Positions 18,448 through 26,871 of a stretch of 61,956 bases of DNA are shown in pieces. The notes below the pieces were generated by a model. The model did no database searches. It was not told the origin of the DNA and saw only the letters and a program-made list of their open reading frames with translations. A program made the translations under genes and the position numbers. Source of the stretch: Thermoanaerobaculum aquaticum (lineage in GTDB: Bacteria > Acidobacteriota > Thermoanaerobaculia > Thermoanaerobaculales > Thermoanaerobaculaceae); assembly GCF_000687145.1 (NCBI RefSeq), contig NZ_JMFG01000027.1, forward strand, positions 1 through 61,956, read 5' to 3'. The stretch's first letter is position 1; each line of letters begins with the position of its first letter.

Positions 18448-18885
18448 GTGCGTTGGCTCGCTTTGGACGTTGGCGCCAAAAGAGTAGGGGTGGCCCTTTC
18501 CGATAGCGAAGAAAGGGTGGTCACGCCGCAAATGGCGATTCCCTTTGGTTCCCCTCAGGAGCTGGCCCAGCGGGTGGCGAAGCTGGTGCAGTCCTGGAAC
18601 GTGGAGGCGGTGCTGGTGGGCGTGCCCACCACCCGCTCCGGGCAAAGCCGCGGGGAAGCCAGGGTTCGCCAGGTGGTGGCGGTGCTGACCCAGTTGCTTC
18701 CCGTGCCCGTCACCACCTGGGACGAGCGGGGAACCACCCAGGAGGCGGAAGCGCTTCTGGCTGAAAGCGGGGTGCCGGCAAGAAAAAGGCGGGAAAAGCT
18801 GGACGCCTTGGCCGCCGCTTTGCTGTTGGAGGCTTTTTTGGCTTTGCGCAGGGAGAGGACAGGCGGCAACGGCGTTGGTGGTTGA
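18448..18885 (+). CDS. ruvX: Putative pre-16S rRNA nuclease YqgF/RuvX
   Basis: A 145-residue RNase H-fold protein of the YqgF family (pre-16S rRNA 5'-processing nuclease, also called Holliday-junction resolvase-like). The first catalytic Asp is in LALDVGAKRVGVALSD, followed by VGVPTTRSGQSRGEA and the conserved DERGTTQEAEALL and KLDALAAALLLEAFL blocks. GTG 18448 gives the normal N-terminus and has no Shine-Dalgarno, but a minus-10-like TACACT lies 6 nt upstream, suggesting a leaderless message. Its 3' end holds the minus-35 of the next gene. Confidence 0.93.
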   Translation: MRWLALDVGAKRVGVALSDSEERVVTPQMAIPFGSPQELAQRVAKLVQSWNVEAVLVGVPTTRSGQSRGEARVRQVVAVLTQLLPVPVTTWDERGTTQEAEALLAESGVPARKRREKLDALAAALLLEAFLALRRERTGGNGVGG

Positions 18886-18910
18886 CCTGGCAGTGTTGGG
18901 GTGCTAGCTT
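18882..18910 (+). promoter_or_regulatory. Promoter of the pseudokinase-TonB gene
   Basis: TTGACC (18882-18887), which begins inside the ruvX stop codon, 17-nt spacer, TAGCTT (18905-18910) preceded by TGC. A good sigma-70 match with extended minus-10. Confidence 0.7.
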
Positions 18911-18937
18911 TTGAAAGGTGACAGGGGAGGGATGGCC

Positions 18938-20839
18938 ATGGCACAAGGCTACGCGACGTTTGGTGATTTTCTCCTTCTGAAAAAGCGCAGCGAGGACGCG
19001 CTGGGCTCCCTGTGGCGGGCGGGGGAAATGGAAGCCACGGGCTTCAAGCGCATCGTTTGGCTCCGGCGCTTCGACCAGAGCGGGTTCGATCGCCAAGCCT
19101 TGGCTGCCGAGTTTCCCCTGGCGGAAGAGATCGGCAAGACGTTGAAAGCCACCAACGTGGTTTCCGGCGCCACCGTGGGCAAAGCCGACGGCGTGCCTTT
19201 TTTGGCTTGGGATTACTTCCCGGGTCAGCCCTTGGACCAGCTTTTGGCCCGGGTGCAGCAGGAGCAGTTTCCGGTCGCCATTGACAACTGCTTGTTGATT
19301 GCCGAAAAGCTGGCGGCAGCGCTGTCCGCAGCGTTGGCCCTGGAGCATCAGGGCGAGCCGGTGATTCACGGCTTTTTGGTGCCGCATCTGGTGGTGCTTT
19401 CCAACGACGGTGAGGCCAGGGTGGCCGGGTTTGGCCTGGCACGAGGCCTTCTGGCCAACCTGGACCGGGTGGGGATGCAGGAGCTGGCCGCCCCTTATCT
19501 GGCCCCGGAGGTTTTGGCCACGGGTCACCCCAGCCGGCGGGGAGACGTCTACTCCCTGGGGGCCATCCTTTACCAGTTGCTGGCGGGTCAGCCCTTGTCG
19601 GCCGATCCCCAGGCGCGAGCGCAAGCGGTGGCCCAACCGCAGCTGGCCCTGGACGAGGGGCCGGTTCCCGACGATGTGGCTGCGGTTCTCCGCAAGGCTC
19701 TGGCCACCCGTCCGGAGGAACGCTACTCCTCAGCGGTGGACTTTAAGCGGGACCTGGAAAAGCTCCTGTACGGCGGGGCGTACGCGCCAACCACCTTCAA
19801 CCTGGCGCTGTTCATGGACCGCTTGTACCGCCAGGAAATTGAGGACGAGGACCGGGAGCTGCAGCGGGAAAAGACCCTGGATGTCACCCCGTACTACCGA
19901 CCCGCAAAGGCCCCTTCCGCTCCCGCCCCCGCTGCGGTGGCCGCGGCGCCGGGAAGCCGCGTCGGTCTTTACGTGGCCATTGGCGTGATCGTGGTGCTTG
20001 CTGGCGCGCTGGGGTACCTGCTCACCCGCCCCAAGGGCCCCAGCGAGGAGGAGACCCGCCGGCAGGTGCAGGCCATGGTCATGGAAGAGCTGGCCAAGCG
20101 CGAGGAGGCGCTGCGGCAGGAGCTGGAGCGTTCCCGCCAGGAAACCGAGGCACTCAAACAGCAGCTTGCGGACATCCAAAAGAAGGCCGCCACTGGCGCG
20201 CAAAAGCTCACCCCGGAGGAACAAAAGCGTTTGGAAGAGGCTCAGCGCCTGTTGGCCCAGCGGGAAGAAGAGCGACGGCGCACGGAAGCTGAGCTGGCCC
20301 GGGTGCAGCAGGAAAAGGCGCGGGCGGTGGTGGCCCCGCCGGTGGCTGCTCCTACCGCTGTGCCCACGGTAGCTCCCACCCCCACCCCGGTGCCGGTGGA
20401 GGTTGCGGCCGCCCCGTCACCGATACCTACGGTGGCACCTTCCCCCACCCCCGAGCCCACCAAGGCCCCGGTGGTGGCGCAGGCGCCGGCGCCGGCGCCC
20501 GCAGCGCCGGCAGGTCGTGTGCAGGAAAACCAGTTCTTTGACCCCTCGGAAGTGGATACCTTGCCGGAGAAAATCGTGGAGGCCAAGCCGGAGCTGCCCA
20601 TGGCGGCCACCCGTGCCCGCGTGAACCAGAAGGCCACGGTGATCGTCAAGGTGGTGGTAAACGCCCGGGGGGTGGTGGAGGATGCAGAGATCCTCCGCGG
20701 CTTCCCGGTGGCTGGGCTGGGGATTGACGAGGCGTGCATTGCGGCGGCCAAGAAGCACCGCTTCCGCCCGGCCACCAAAGGCGGGGTGCGGGTCAAAACC
20801 ACAGCCACGCTCACGTTTTTTGTGGACTTGACGAAGTAG
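18938..20839 (+). CDS. Pseudokinase-TM-coiled coil-TonB C-terminal fusion
   Basis: A 633-residue membrane protein. Residues 1-290 follow the layout of a Ser/Thr kinase domain (YLAPEVLATG, DVYSLGAILYQLLAGQPL) but the catalytic residues are replaced: the VAIK lysine region reads VWLRRF, HRDLKPxN reads HGFLVPHL and DFG reads GFG. It is thus a pseudokinase. A membrane helix follows at about 343-363, then a Glu/Gln/Arg-rich coiled coil (372-460), a Pro/Val/Ala/Thr-rich spacer (462-540) and a TonB-type C-terminal domain (545-633, with VVVNARGVVEDAEILRG and AAKKHRFRPA). ATG 18938 is chosen because GGGGAGG ends 7 nt upstream. It has its own promoter and terminator. Confidence 0.85.
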   Translation: MAQGYATFGDFLLLKKRSEDALGSLWRAGEMEATGFKRIVWLRRFDQSGFDRQALAAEFPLAEEIGKTLKATNVVSGATVGKADGVPFLAWDYFPGQPLDQLLARVQQEQFPVAIDNCLLIAEKLAAALSAALALEHQGEPVIHGFLVPHLVVLSNDGEARVAGFGLARGLLANLDRVGMQELAAPYLAPEVLATGHPSRRGDVYSLGAILYQLLAGQPLSADPQARAQAVAQPQLALDEGPVPDDVAAVLRKALATRPEERYSSAVDFKRDLEKLLYGGAYAPTTFNLALFMDRLYRQEIEDEDRELQREKTLDVTPYYRPAKAPSAPAPAAVAAAPGSRVGLYVAIGVIVVLAGALGYLLTRPKGPSEEETRRQVQAMVMEELAKREEALRQELERSRQETEALKQQLADIQKKAATGAQKLTPEEQKRLEEAQRLLAQREEERRRTEAELARVQQEKARAVVAPPVAAPTAVPTVAPTPTPVPVEVAAAPSPIPTVAPSPTPEPTKAPVVAQAPAPAPAAPAGRVQENQFFDPSEVDTLPEKIVEAKPELPMAATRARVNQKATVIVKVVVNARGVVEDAEILRGFPVAGLGIDEACIAAAKKHRFRPATKGGVRVKTTATLTFFVDLTK

Positions 20840-20863
20840 CGCAAGATCGTAAGACCTTTACTG

Positions 20864-20897
20864 TTCGCGGGCGCCTTGGCGCCCGCGAGTTTTTTTT
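20864..20897 (+). terminator. Rho-independent terminator
   Basis: A 10-bp GC stem CGCGGGCGCC / GGCGCCCGCG (20866-20875 and 20878-20887) with a TT loop and eight Ts. It ends the pseudokinase-TonB gene; the T run reaches into the stop codon of rho on the other strand. Confidence 0.92.
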
Positions 20898-22098
20898 AAG
20901 GCTTCAGGCTGGCGAGGAAGTCGCGGTTGGTGGGGTACTGCTTGAGCTTGGAAAGCAAAAGCTGCATGGCTTCGTGGTTGGGGAGGCTGGCCAAAGCGCG
21001 CCGCAGGAGGTAGAGCTTTTCCACCTCTTCCCGGGGGTAGAGCTTTTCCTCCTTGCGGGTGCCGGAGGCGGAAATGTGAATTGTGGGGAAGATCCGGCGC
21101 TCGAAGAGGTCGCGGGTGAGCACGATTTCCATGTTTCCGGTGCCCTTGAACTCCTGGAAGATGACCTCATCCATGCGGGAGCCGGTATCCACCAGGCAGG
21201 TCGCCACGATGGTGAGGGAACCGCCGTTTTCCACATTGCGGGCCGAGCCAAAAAACCGCCTGGGCTTTTCCATGGTGCGGGCGTCAATGCCGCCGGAAAG
21301 GATGCGGCCCGAGCCTTTTTGCAAGTTGTTATACGCCCGGGAAAGGCGGGTGAGGGAATCCATGAACACCACCACGTCCTGCCCTAGCTCCACCAGCCGC
21401 CGGGCCCGCTCCAGCACCATTTCCGCCACCGCCACGTGGGAAGCCGCGTCCTGATCGGAAGAGGAGGCGAACACCTCGCCCCGCACCACGCTCCGGGTCC
21501 AGTCCGTGACCTCTTCCGGTCGTTCATCCACCAAAAGCACGAAGATGTGCACCTCCGGGTGGTTTTTGGCAATGGCGTGGGCCAGCTGCTGCAGGAGCGT
21601 GGTCTTGCCGGTCTTGGGTGGGGCCACGATGAGGCAGCGCTGCCCTTTGCCAATGGGGGCCAAAAGCTCGATGACCCGGGTTTCCAGGACGTCGGGATCC
21701 GTTTCCAGGCAAAACCGCTCGGTGGGGTCAATGGACGTGAGCTCGGAAAAAGGGACGGCTTTGGCCCGGTACTCGTCGGGGGGCAGCCCTTCGATGGCGG
21801 TGAGCTGGGTCATGACCAGCTTGCTGCCGTTGACGGGAGCGGCCTCGCCGGCCAGCCTGAGCCCGCTCTGCAGGTGCCACTGCTGCAGGAGCCGCCCATC
21901 CACCAGGGGGTCGCTGGCCTGGGGGAGGAAGCGGCGGGAGGGGTGGACCAGCGAGGCCTGTCCCTCCTCGTTGATGCGCAAAAACCCCTCCACCGGGCGC
22001 AAGCTGGCGTTTTGGGCTTTTCGCTTTCGACTGCGGGCACGCCGTCGCCGGCCTGATCTTTGAGATACGCCTTGATTGTTTGCTACGGTCTCACCCAT
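20896..22098 (-). CDS. rho: Transcription termination factor Rho
   Basis: A 400-residue hexameric RNA helicase that ends transcription. It has a short Arg/Lys-rich N-terminal segment (RSGRRRRARSRKRK), an RNA-binding cold-shock-like domain, and the ATPase core with Walker A APPKTGKTTLL, the Walker B VVVFMDSLTRLSRAYN, the Q-loop/R-loop block (LQKGSGRILSGGID) and VENGGSLTIVATCLVDTGS. The N-terminal Rho_N helix bundle is shorter than in E. coli. ATG 22098 has AGGAG 10 nt upstream. It stands alone downstream of the HD-GYP gene with a 101-nt leader that holds a strong hairpin. Confidence 0.97.
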   Translation of the reverse strand: MGETVANNQGVSQRSGRRRRARSRKRKAQNASLRPVEGFLRINEEGQASLVHPSRRFLPQASDPLVDGRLLQQWHLQSGLRLAGEAAPVNGSKLVMTQLTAIEGLPPDEYRAKAVPFSELTSIDPTERFCLETDPDVLETRVIELLAPIGKGQRCLIVAPPKTGKTTLLQQLAHAIAKNHPEVHIFVLLVDERPEEVTDWTRSVVRGEVFASSSDQDAASHVAVAEMVLERARRLVELGQDVVVFMDSLTRLSRAYNNLQKGSGRILSGGIDARTMEKPRRFFGSARNVENGGSLTIVATCLVDTGSRMDEVIFQEFKGTGNMEIVLTRDLFERRIFPTIHISASGTRKEEKLYPREEVEKLYLLRRALASLPNHEAMQLLLSKLKQYPTNRDFLASLKP

Positions 22099-22172
22099 TC
22101 AGGCTGCTCCTTGGGCACTCGTTGTGCTCTTTGCTGCAGCAACGGGAGCCTCAACATTCCCACATAAGAGGC

Positions 22173-22190
22173 GGCGCCGGACGCGGCGCC
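22173..22190 (-). other. GC-rich hairpin in the rho leader
   Basis: Perfect 7-bp arms GGCGCCG / CGGCGCC around a 4-nt loop, between the HD-GYP stop and rho. There is no T run, so a factor-independent terminator is unlikely; it may be part of a rho leader or autoregulatory region. Confidence 0.35.
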
Positions 22191-22199
22191 CGCGCTACT

Positions 22200-23201
22200 T
22201 TACTCCACCTTGCGGTTTCCGCCAAGGGCAAGCGTGGGTACCTGGTAGCCCGCTTCTTCCAAGCTGCGGGCAAAAACCTCCACGATGTGGGGATCCCAAT
22301 AGCCGCGCGCCGTTTCCTCGCGCAAAATGCGCACCGCCTCCTGGGGCGGAAGGGCCTTGCGGTACGGGCGCGAGGAGGTGAGGGCGTCAAAGACGTCCAC
22401 CACCTGGAATACCCGCGCCAGAAAGGGGATCTCATCACCCTTGAGCCCATCGGGGTAGCCGGAGCCGTCCCGGCGCTCGTGGTGGTGACGGATGATGGGG
22501 AGCACCGGTTGCAAAGTGCGCAGCGGCGCACAAATCCCCACGCCGATGTCCACGTGGGAGCGCATAATCTTCCACTCCTCCGGGGTGAGGGGGCCGGGTT
22601 TGTGGAGGATGGCGTCGGGAATGCCGATTTTGCCGATATCGTGAAGGTAGCCAGCGCGGCGCAGGGCTTTCAGGTCGTCCTCGTTAAGGCCGAGCTTTTG
22701 ACCCAGCCAAACCGCCAGATGGGACAGGCGGTCGCAGTGCTCCCCCGTGCCCTCGTCCCGGGCTTCCACGGCCCGGGCCACGGCAAAGAGCATGCGCTCG
22801 GCATCATCCAGATCCTGAATGAGCCGCCGGTAGTGCACCAGGTTGCGGACGCGCACCTCCAGCTCCACGAGATCGAAGGGCTTGGCCAAAAAGTCGGTGG
22901 CGCCCGCTTCCAAAGCTTTGAGCCGGGCCTCCCGGGAGTCCAAGCCGGTGAGCACCACCACCGGCAAAAGGCGGGTCTCGGGTTCCTCCTTGAGCTTTTG
23001 GCACACCTCAAAGCCGTCCATGCCGGGCATGAGCAGGTCGAGCAAGATCACATCAGGCAGCCGCTCTTTGGCCAGCAAGAGGGCTGTGGGGCCATCCAGG
23101 GCTTGCCAAACCTCGTACCCCAACGGCCCCAACGCCTGTGCCAATGCCTCGGTGTTAGCCGGTTGGTCGTCAACGACGAGCACGCGCCCGCTTTTCGCCA
23201 T
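22200..23201 (-). CDS. Response regulator with HD-GYP phosphodiesterase domain
   Basis: A 333-residue RpfG-like protein. A receiver domain (1-125) has the acidic pair VVDDQ and the phospho-acceptor Asp in VILLDLLMPGMDG, plus the conserved Lys in LAKPFD. The HD-GYP domain (about 140-330) has YLHDIGKIGIPD, RSHVDIG, RHHHERRDGSGYPDGL and DVFDALTSSRPYRKA. These are the metal ligands and GYP signature of cyclic-di-GMP hydrolases. GGAG lies 9 nt upstream of ATG 23201. With the diguanylate cyclase at 24874 and the PilZ protein at 26084, the region encodes synthesis, breakdown and sensing of c-di-GMP. Confidence 0.95.
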   Translation of the reverse strand: MAKSGRVLVVDDQPANTEALAQALGPLGYEVWQALDGPTALLLAKERLPDVILLDLLMPGMDGFEVCQKLKEEPETRLLPVVVLTGLDSREARLKALEAGATDFLAKPFDLVELEVRVRNLVHYRRLIQDLDDAERMLFAVARAVEARDEGTGEHCDRLSHLAVWLGQKLGLNEDDLKALRRAGYLHDIGKIGIPDAILHKPGPLTPEEWKIMRSHVDIGVGICAPLRTLQPVLPIIRHHHERRDGSGYPDGLKGDEIPFLARVFQVVDVFDALTSSRPYRKALPPQEAVRILREETARGYWDPHIVEVFARSLEEAGYQVPTLALGGNRKVE

Positions 23202-23235
23202 GGGCTCACTCCGCCTTCATTCTACGTTTCACCTC

Positions 23236-23270
23236 CAAAAACACAAAGCCCCCGGCGAACCGAGGGCTTT
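23236..23270 (-). terminator. Terminator after htrA
   Basis: On the minus strand arms AAAGCCC (23270-23264) and GGGCTTT (23251-23245) with a 12-nt loop, then GTGTTTTTGG. It separates htrA from the HD-GYP gene. Confidence 0.8.
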
Positions 23271-23289
23271 GGGAAAGGAGGAGGGCTTG

Positions 23290-24759
23290 TTACGGCATTC
23301 GGAACACCACGAAACGCTTGCTTCCCTGGCGGTACAGGTACAGCCGTACGGCTTGACCGGACCGCAGTTTCTCCAGCTTCTGGTTGAACTCGTCCACCGA
23401 GTCCACCGCTTGGCCGTTGACCTCCAGGATCACATCACCCGGCATGATGCCAGCTTCGTCGGCCACCGAGAGGTCCTCCACGTCTTGCACCAGGACCCCG
23501 TCCACGCTGTTGGGGATGTCAAACTGGCGGCGCAGGCGGGCGTTAAGGTCGGTGACGTCCAGCCCCAGGCGAGCCGCTGCCTCCTGGGGTGTTTCGCTTT
23601 CCCCCTCTTCTTCATCCTCACCTTCGCCTTTGCGCTCGGCAAGGGTAGCGGTGAGCGTCTTGTGCTTGCCTTCGCGGATGATCTCCAGCTCTACCTTGGT
23701 ACCCGGAGGCATGGAGGCAACCGTGTCAATGAGCTCCCGCTGGGACTTGATGGGCTTGCCGTTGATGCCCACGATGACGTCCCCGTGCTTGAGCCCCGCC
23801 TTTTCCGCCGGGCTTCCCTCCATCACGTCGTGGACCAGCGCTCCCTCCCGGGAGGGCAGGTTAAACGCCTCTTGGTGCTCGGCGGTGACGTCGGTGATGT
23901 TGACGCCCAAGTACCCACGAACCACCTTGCCCTTTTCCTTCAGCTGCGGAAGGATGGCCTTGGCGGTGTTCACCGGTACCGCAAACCCCATGTTCTCGGC
24001 ACCAGCGTTCATGGCGGTGTTGATCCCCACCACCTCGCCCTTGAGGTTGATGAGGGGCCCACCGGAGTTGCCGCGGTTGATGGCGGCGTCGGTTTGGATG
24101 AAGTTTTCAAAGGACATGGTGGTGCGGGAGAGGTTCAAGGTCCTGCCCTTCCCGGACACCACCCCCACGGTTACAGTTTGGCCAATCCCCAGGGGGTTGC
24201 CCACCGCCATCACCCACTCGCCCACCCGCAGGGCATCGGAGTCGCCCAACGGCAAAAAGGCAAAGGGGCCCTTCCCCTGCACCTTGATGAGCGCCAAATC
24301 GGTGGCGGGATCGCGCCCCACCACCTTGGCTTCAAAGCGGGTGCGGTCGTCGGTAAACACGAAGATCTTCTCGGCGCCCGCTACCACGTGGTTGTTGGTA
24401 AGAGCCAGGCCATCGGCGGAAATAAAGAACGCGCTCCCTGCACCAAAGGCTTTTTGCTTGGGGAGCGCTCGAGGTCCAAAGAAGAACTCAAAGGGGTCCA
24501 TATCCGGGTGCATGCGACGCAGGTCCCGGGGGGAAATCACGTCTTCGGTGGTGACCGCCAGCACCGCCGGCATCACACGCTCGGCCAGGCTGGCAAAGTC
24601 GGGGAAGGTACGGGGGCTTGAAGCTGAGGCCGCTGGGGCGGTTTGCGCCTGAGTGGAGGAGGACAGGTTGGACCCTCCCGTGAACACCACGCCGGCGGCA
24701 AAACCCGCCACGCCCACGGCCATCACCGCTAGAAGCCAGCTTTTCCGTTTCGGTCTCAT
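23290..24759 (-). CDS. htrA: Do-family periplasmic serine protease HtrA/DegP
   Basis: A 489-residue envelope protease/chaperone. Residues 8-27 are an uncleaved or signal-type hydrophobic segment. The trypsin-like domain has the full triad: His124 (LTNNHVVAG), Asp154 (TDLALIKV) and Ser232 (GNSGGPL). Two PDZ domains follow, with the acidic insert EGEDEEEGES between them. ATG 24759 is selected because AAGGAG lies 9 nt upstream; the longer reading has no such site. A sigma-54 promoter matching the consensus at all but one position precedes it. Its role is degrading or refolding damaged envelope proteins. Confidence 0.97.
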   Translation of the reverse strand: MRPKRKSWLLAVMAVGVAGFAAGVVFTGGSNLSSSTQAQTAPAASASSPRTFPDFASLAERVMPAVLAVTTEDVISPRDLRRMHPDMDPFEFFFGPRALPKQKAFGAGSAFFISADGLALTNNHVVAGAEKIFVFTDDRTRFEAKVVGRDPATDLALIKVQGKGPFAFLPLGDSDALRVGEWVMAVGNPLGIGQTVTVGVVSGKGRTLNLSRTTMSFENFIQTDAAINRGNSGGPLINLKGEVVGINTAMNAGAENMGFAVPVNTAKAILPQLKEKGKVVRGYLGVNITDVTAEHQEAFNLPSREGALVHDVMEGSPAEKAGLKHGDVIVGINGKPIKSQRELIDTVASMPPGTKVELEIIREGKHKTLTATLAERKGEGEDEEEGESETPQEAAARLGLDVTDLNARLRRQFDIPNSVDGVLVQDVEDLSVADEAGIMPGDVILEVNGQAVDSVDEFNQKLEKLRSGQAVRLYLYRQGSKRFVVFRMP

Positions 24760-24803
24760 GGTGAAAACTCCTTTCGCGGGCCTCAGCCCGCATCCGACGA
24801 GAA

Positions 24804-24819
24804 TGCAAATCATGTGCCA
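24804..24819 (-). promoter_or_regulatory. Sigma-54 (RpoN) promoter of htrA
   Basis: On the minus strand TGGCAC-A-TGAT-TTGC-A fits TGGCACG-N4-TTGC-W with a single mismatch (G to A at position 7). The predicted start is near 24793, 34 nt before the ATG. A CCCAC-C-GTGGG palindrome lies just upstream. Confidence 0.7.
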
Positions 24820-24873
24820 CCCACGGTGGGGTAGGGCCATAGCCCCGCGAGGTGTCATTTTGGCGTTCCGGTT

Positions 24874-25995
24874 TTAGAGCCTGGCCACCACCACCTTGTC
24901 TTTCCCTGAGTTTTTGGCCAGGTACATGGCCTGGTCCGCCATGCGCAGGAGCAGGTTGCGCTTCTGGTCGGAGCTGCCCTCCCGCGGCACGTGGTCGGGA
25001 TAGACGGCCACGCCCACCGAGCAGGTAAGGGGACCCTGAAACTCCACCGGTCCCGGAGCCCAGGAAAAGCGGCCTCGCAGGAACGGCTGCTTGCGGATGG
25101 CTTGCCGGATTTCTTCCGCCACCTTGGCGGCGGCATCTACGTCCAATCCGGGAAGGATGACCACGAACTCGTCGCCACCGTAGCGCGCCAAAGTCACCCC
25201 CGGAAGGCGCACGGTCCTCCGCAAGACGTAGCCCACCTCCTTGAGCACCTGGCTTCCCGCCAGGTGCCCGTGGGTGTCGTTGACGCCCTTGAAGTTGTCC
25301 AGGTCCAAAAAAAGCAGCGCCACCCGGCTGCCGGTGGCGTCTGCCCGCTCCAAATCCTCGGCAAGCCGGCGGTGGAAGTGCCGGTCGTTGGCCAGGCCCG
25401 TAAGATCGTCCGAGCGGGCCGCTTCCCCGGCGCGGCGGGCGTCCAGGAGGTTTTGCAGAGAAACGGCGGTGTACGCGGCAAAGATGCTCAAAAGGTCCTT
25501 ATCCCTCTCATCAAAAGGCTGGCCGTCCAGGCGGTTCACCAGCTCCAGCACCCCGCACACCGTGGCGCCCAGGCGGATAGGCACGGCCAAGAGAGTGCGG
25601 GTGCGGAAGGCGGCTTTTTCGTCAAAGCGTGGGCAAAAGTTGGGATCGGTGGAAACGTCTTTCACCAGGTAGGGCAGCCCGGTGCGATAGACAAACCCCG
25701 CAACCCCCTCCCCCACACCGATGCGCTGGCCCAGAAGGGTGGCCGCCGCAGGGCCAAAGGCGGCAACGAAGTAAAGGTAAGGCGCCCGGCCTTCGGGGGA
25801 GCGCTCAAAGGGGTTGTCAAAGAGCAAAGAGCCGGCCTCCGAAGGAACGAAAGCGTTGGCCCGCTGCAGGACCTCCTCGAAAAAGCTGGCCGGCGGCATG
25901 ACCTCAGGAACGCCGGTATCCCGGCGGTAGCGCTCGATAAACGCTTCCAGCTGGTTTTGCGGCAAAACGTAAACTTGACTGGCTACCTCTTCCAC
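24874..25995 (-). CDS. GAF-GGDEF diguanylate cyclase
   Basis: A 373-residue cytoplasmic protein with an N-terminal segment, a GAF domain (about 36-190; LLAVPIRLGATVCGVLELVNR) and a GGDEF domain (about 195-370; DDLTGLAND, FLDLDNFKGVND, RYGGDEFVVIL). The intact GGDEF signature predicts c-di-GMP synthesis. The inhibitory I-site RxxD five residues before GGDEF is absent (the position reads LPGV), so product inhibition is unlikely by that route. The GTG start lacks a Shine-Dalgarno; TAGACT on the minus strand (26007-26002) ends 6 nt before it, which suggests a leaderless message. Confidence 0.93.
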   Translation of the reverse strand: MEEVASQVYVLPQNQLEAFIERYRRDTGVPEVMPPASFFEEVLQRANAFVPSEAGSLLFDNPFERSPEGRAPYLYFVAAFGPAAATLLGQRIGVGEGVAGFVYRTGLPYLVKDVSTDPNFCPRFDEKAAFRTRTLLAVPIRLGATVCGVLELVNRLDGQPFDERDKDLLSIFAAYTAVSLQNLLDARRAGEAARSDDLTGLANDRHFHRRLAEDLERADATGSRVALLFLDLDNFKGVNDTHGHLAGSQVLKEVGYVLRRTVRLPGVTLARYGGDEFVVILPGLDVDAAAKVAEEIRQAIRKQPFLRGRFSWAPGPVEFQGPLTCSVGVAVYPDHVPREGSSDQKRNLLLRMADQAMYLAKNSGKDKVVVARL

Positions 25996-26025
25996 ATGCC
26001 AAGTCTAGCGCAGGACGGGGAGGCT

Positions 26026-26053
26026 TTGTTTTCTCGCGCTTAAGCCTTATTCT
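26026..26053 (+). promoter_or_regulatory. Putative promoter of the PilZ gene
   Basis: TTGTTT (26026-26031), 16-nt spacer, TATTCT (26048-26053). The start would be near 26060, 24 nt before the ATG. Confidence 0.45.
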
Positions 26054-26083
26054 TTCAGCTAGGGGAAAGCGAGGGTGCTAGCC

Positions 26084-26431
26084 ATGGAGGAGGATCGGGA
26101 CCGTCGCCGCTTTGTACGTTTTCCAGCGGAGTTTGCGGTTTTGGTCCGCCGCCTGGGACCGGGGGAGACGGAAAACCTGGGCAAGACCGAGGTGGTGGGC
26201 CAGGGAGGGTGTCTTTTCATTCACCCCCAGCCGCTGGGGTTGGAGGAAACGGTGGAGCTCCTGATTTCCACCCGGGGCTCGGTGCTTAAGGCCAAGGCAA
26301 GGGTGGCTTACGAGAGCCGGCGGGAAGATGGCCGGTACGACATCGGTGTGGAGTTCCTGGCCATGTCCGCGGAGGATCAAGAAAAGCTGCGGCAAGCCCT
26401 GCAGGGCAGCGAGCTTACCCCACAGGATTGA
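26084..26431 (+). CDS. PilZ-domain c-di-GMP-binding protein
   Basis: A 115-residue stand-alone PilZ domain. The N-terminal RRRFVRF supplies the RxxxR-type arginines, and GQGGCLFIHP stands at the place of the D/NxSxxG motif, partly degenerate. The strands LLISTRGSVLKAKARVAY and DIGVEFLAMS complete the barrel. Such proteins bind c-di-GMP and pass the signal to motility, secretion or polysaccharide machinery. GTG 26075 would add three residues; ATG 26084 is preferred. It faces away from the diguanylate cyclase gene, and its stop lies in the minus-35 of tRNA-fMet. Confidence 0.85.
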   Translation: MEEDRDRRRFVRFPAEFAVLVRRLGPGETENLGKTEVVGQGGCLFIHPQPLGLEETVELLISTRGSVLKAKARVAYESRREDGRYDIGVEFLAMSAEDQEKLRQALQGSELTPQD

Positions 26432-26455
26432 CATTTGGCGGTGCAGGTCTAAAAT
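26428..26455 (+). promoter_or_regulatory. Promoter of tRNA-fMet
   Basis: TTGACA (26428-26433), 16-nt spacer, TAAAAT (26450-26455), the strongest sigma-70 match in the window. The minus-35 overlaps the PilZ stop codon. Predicted start about 5 nt before the tRNA. Confidence 0.85.
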
Positions 26456-26466
26456 ACTTGCTGCGG

Positions 26467-26522
<56 letters not shown>

Positions 26523-26543
<21 letters not shown>

Positions 26544-26584
26544 ATTTGTCTCGCTTCGCGAGACTTTTTTGTTTGGTGGCGCTC
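26523..26584 (+). repeat. 62-bp direct repeat, copy 1 (tRNA-fMet 3' end)
   Basis: Covers the T-arm and acceptor 3' half of tRNA-fMet, its CCA, the terminator and 13 further nt. It matches 26739-26800 at 61 of 62 positions (T versus C at 26546). Confidence 0.95.
26548..26571 (+). terminator. Terminator of tRNA-fMet
   Basis: Arms GTCTCGC / GCGAGAC around TTC, then six Ts; starts 5 nt after the CCA. Confidence 0.9.
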
Positions 26585-26738
26585 TTTGGTCTCGGCCAGC
26601 TATCTCGCGCGGGGGGCACGGCCACGCTCCCCCGCCCATCCGTGGCCGGCTTGGCCCCCCGTACCCCCACGCTGGCGCCGGCAAAGCCGGACGCCAGCTC
26701 CCTATGCCACCCCCCGGCCGACCCCGCCCGCCGAGTGG
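26585..26738. other. Structured non-coding segment between the repeats
   Basis: 154 bp with no credible gene. It can fold strongly: GGCCACG (26620-26626) with CGTGGCC (26641-26647), and GCTGGCG-CCGGC with GCCGG-A-CGCCAGC (26671-26697). No promoter was seen. It could be the relic of a decayed element or a structured RNA read from the tRNA promoter. Confidence 0.4.
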
Positions 26739-26800
26739 CAAATCCCGCCCCCGCAACCAATCTGTCTCGCTTCGCGAGACTTTTTTGTTTGGTGGCGCTC
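26739..26800 (+). repeat. 62-bp direct repeat, copy 2
   Basis: Second copy of the tRNA-fMet 3' end, CCA and terminator, 216 bp downstream of copy 1, without the tRNA 5' half. Confidence 0.95.
26764..26787 (+). terminator. Duplicate terminator hairpin
   Basis: Identical stem GTCTCGC / GCGAGAC with TTTTTT, carried in repeat copy 2. Confidence 0.8.
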
Positions 26801-26871
26801 CATCTCCAAACTTTAAAGCCGCCGCTCCGTTTGTGGGGCCGCCGCTCCGCGGCGGCTTTGCGCACTGCTTC

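Noticed and set aside
22173..22190. Hairpin as terminator of the HD-GYP gene
   Set aside because: No T run on the minus strand; kept only as a hairpin.
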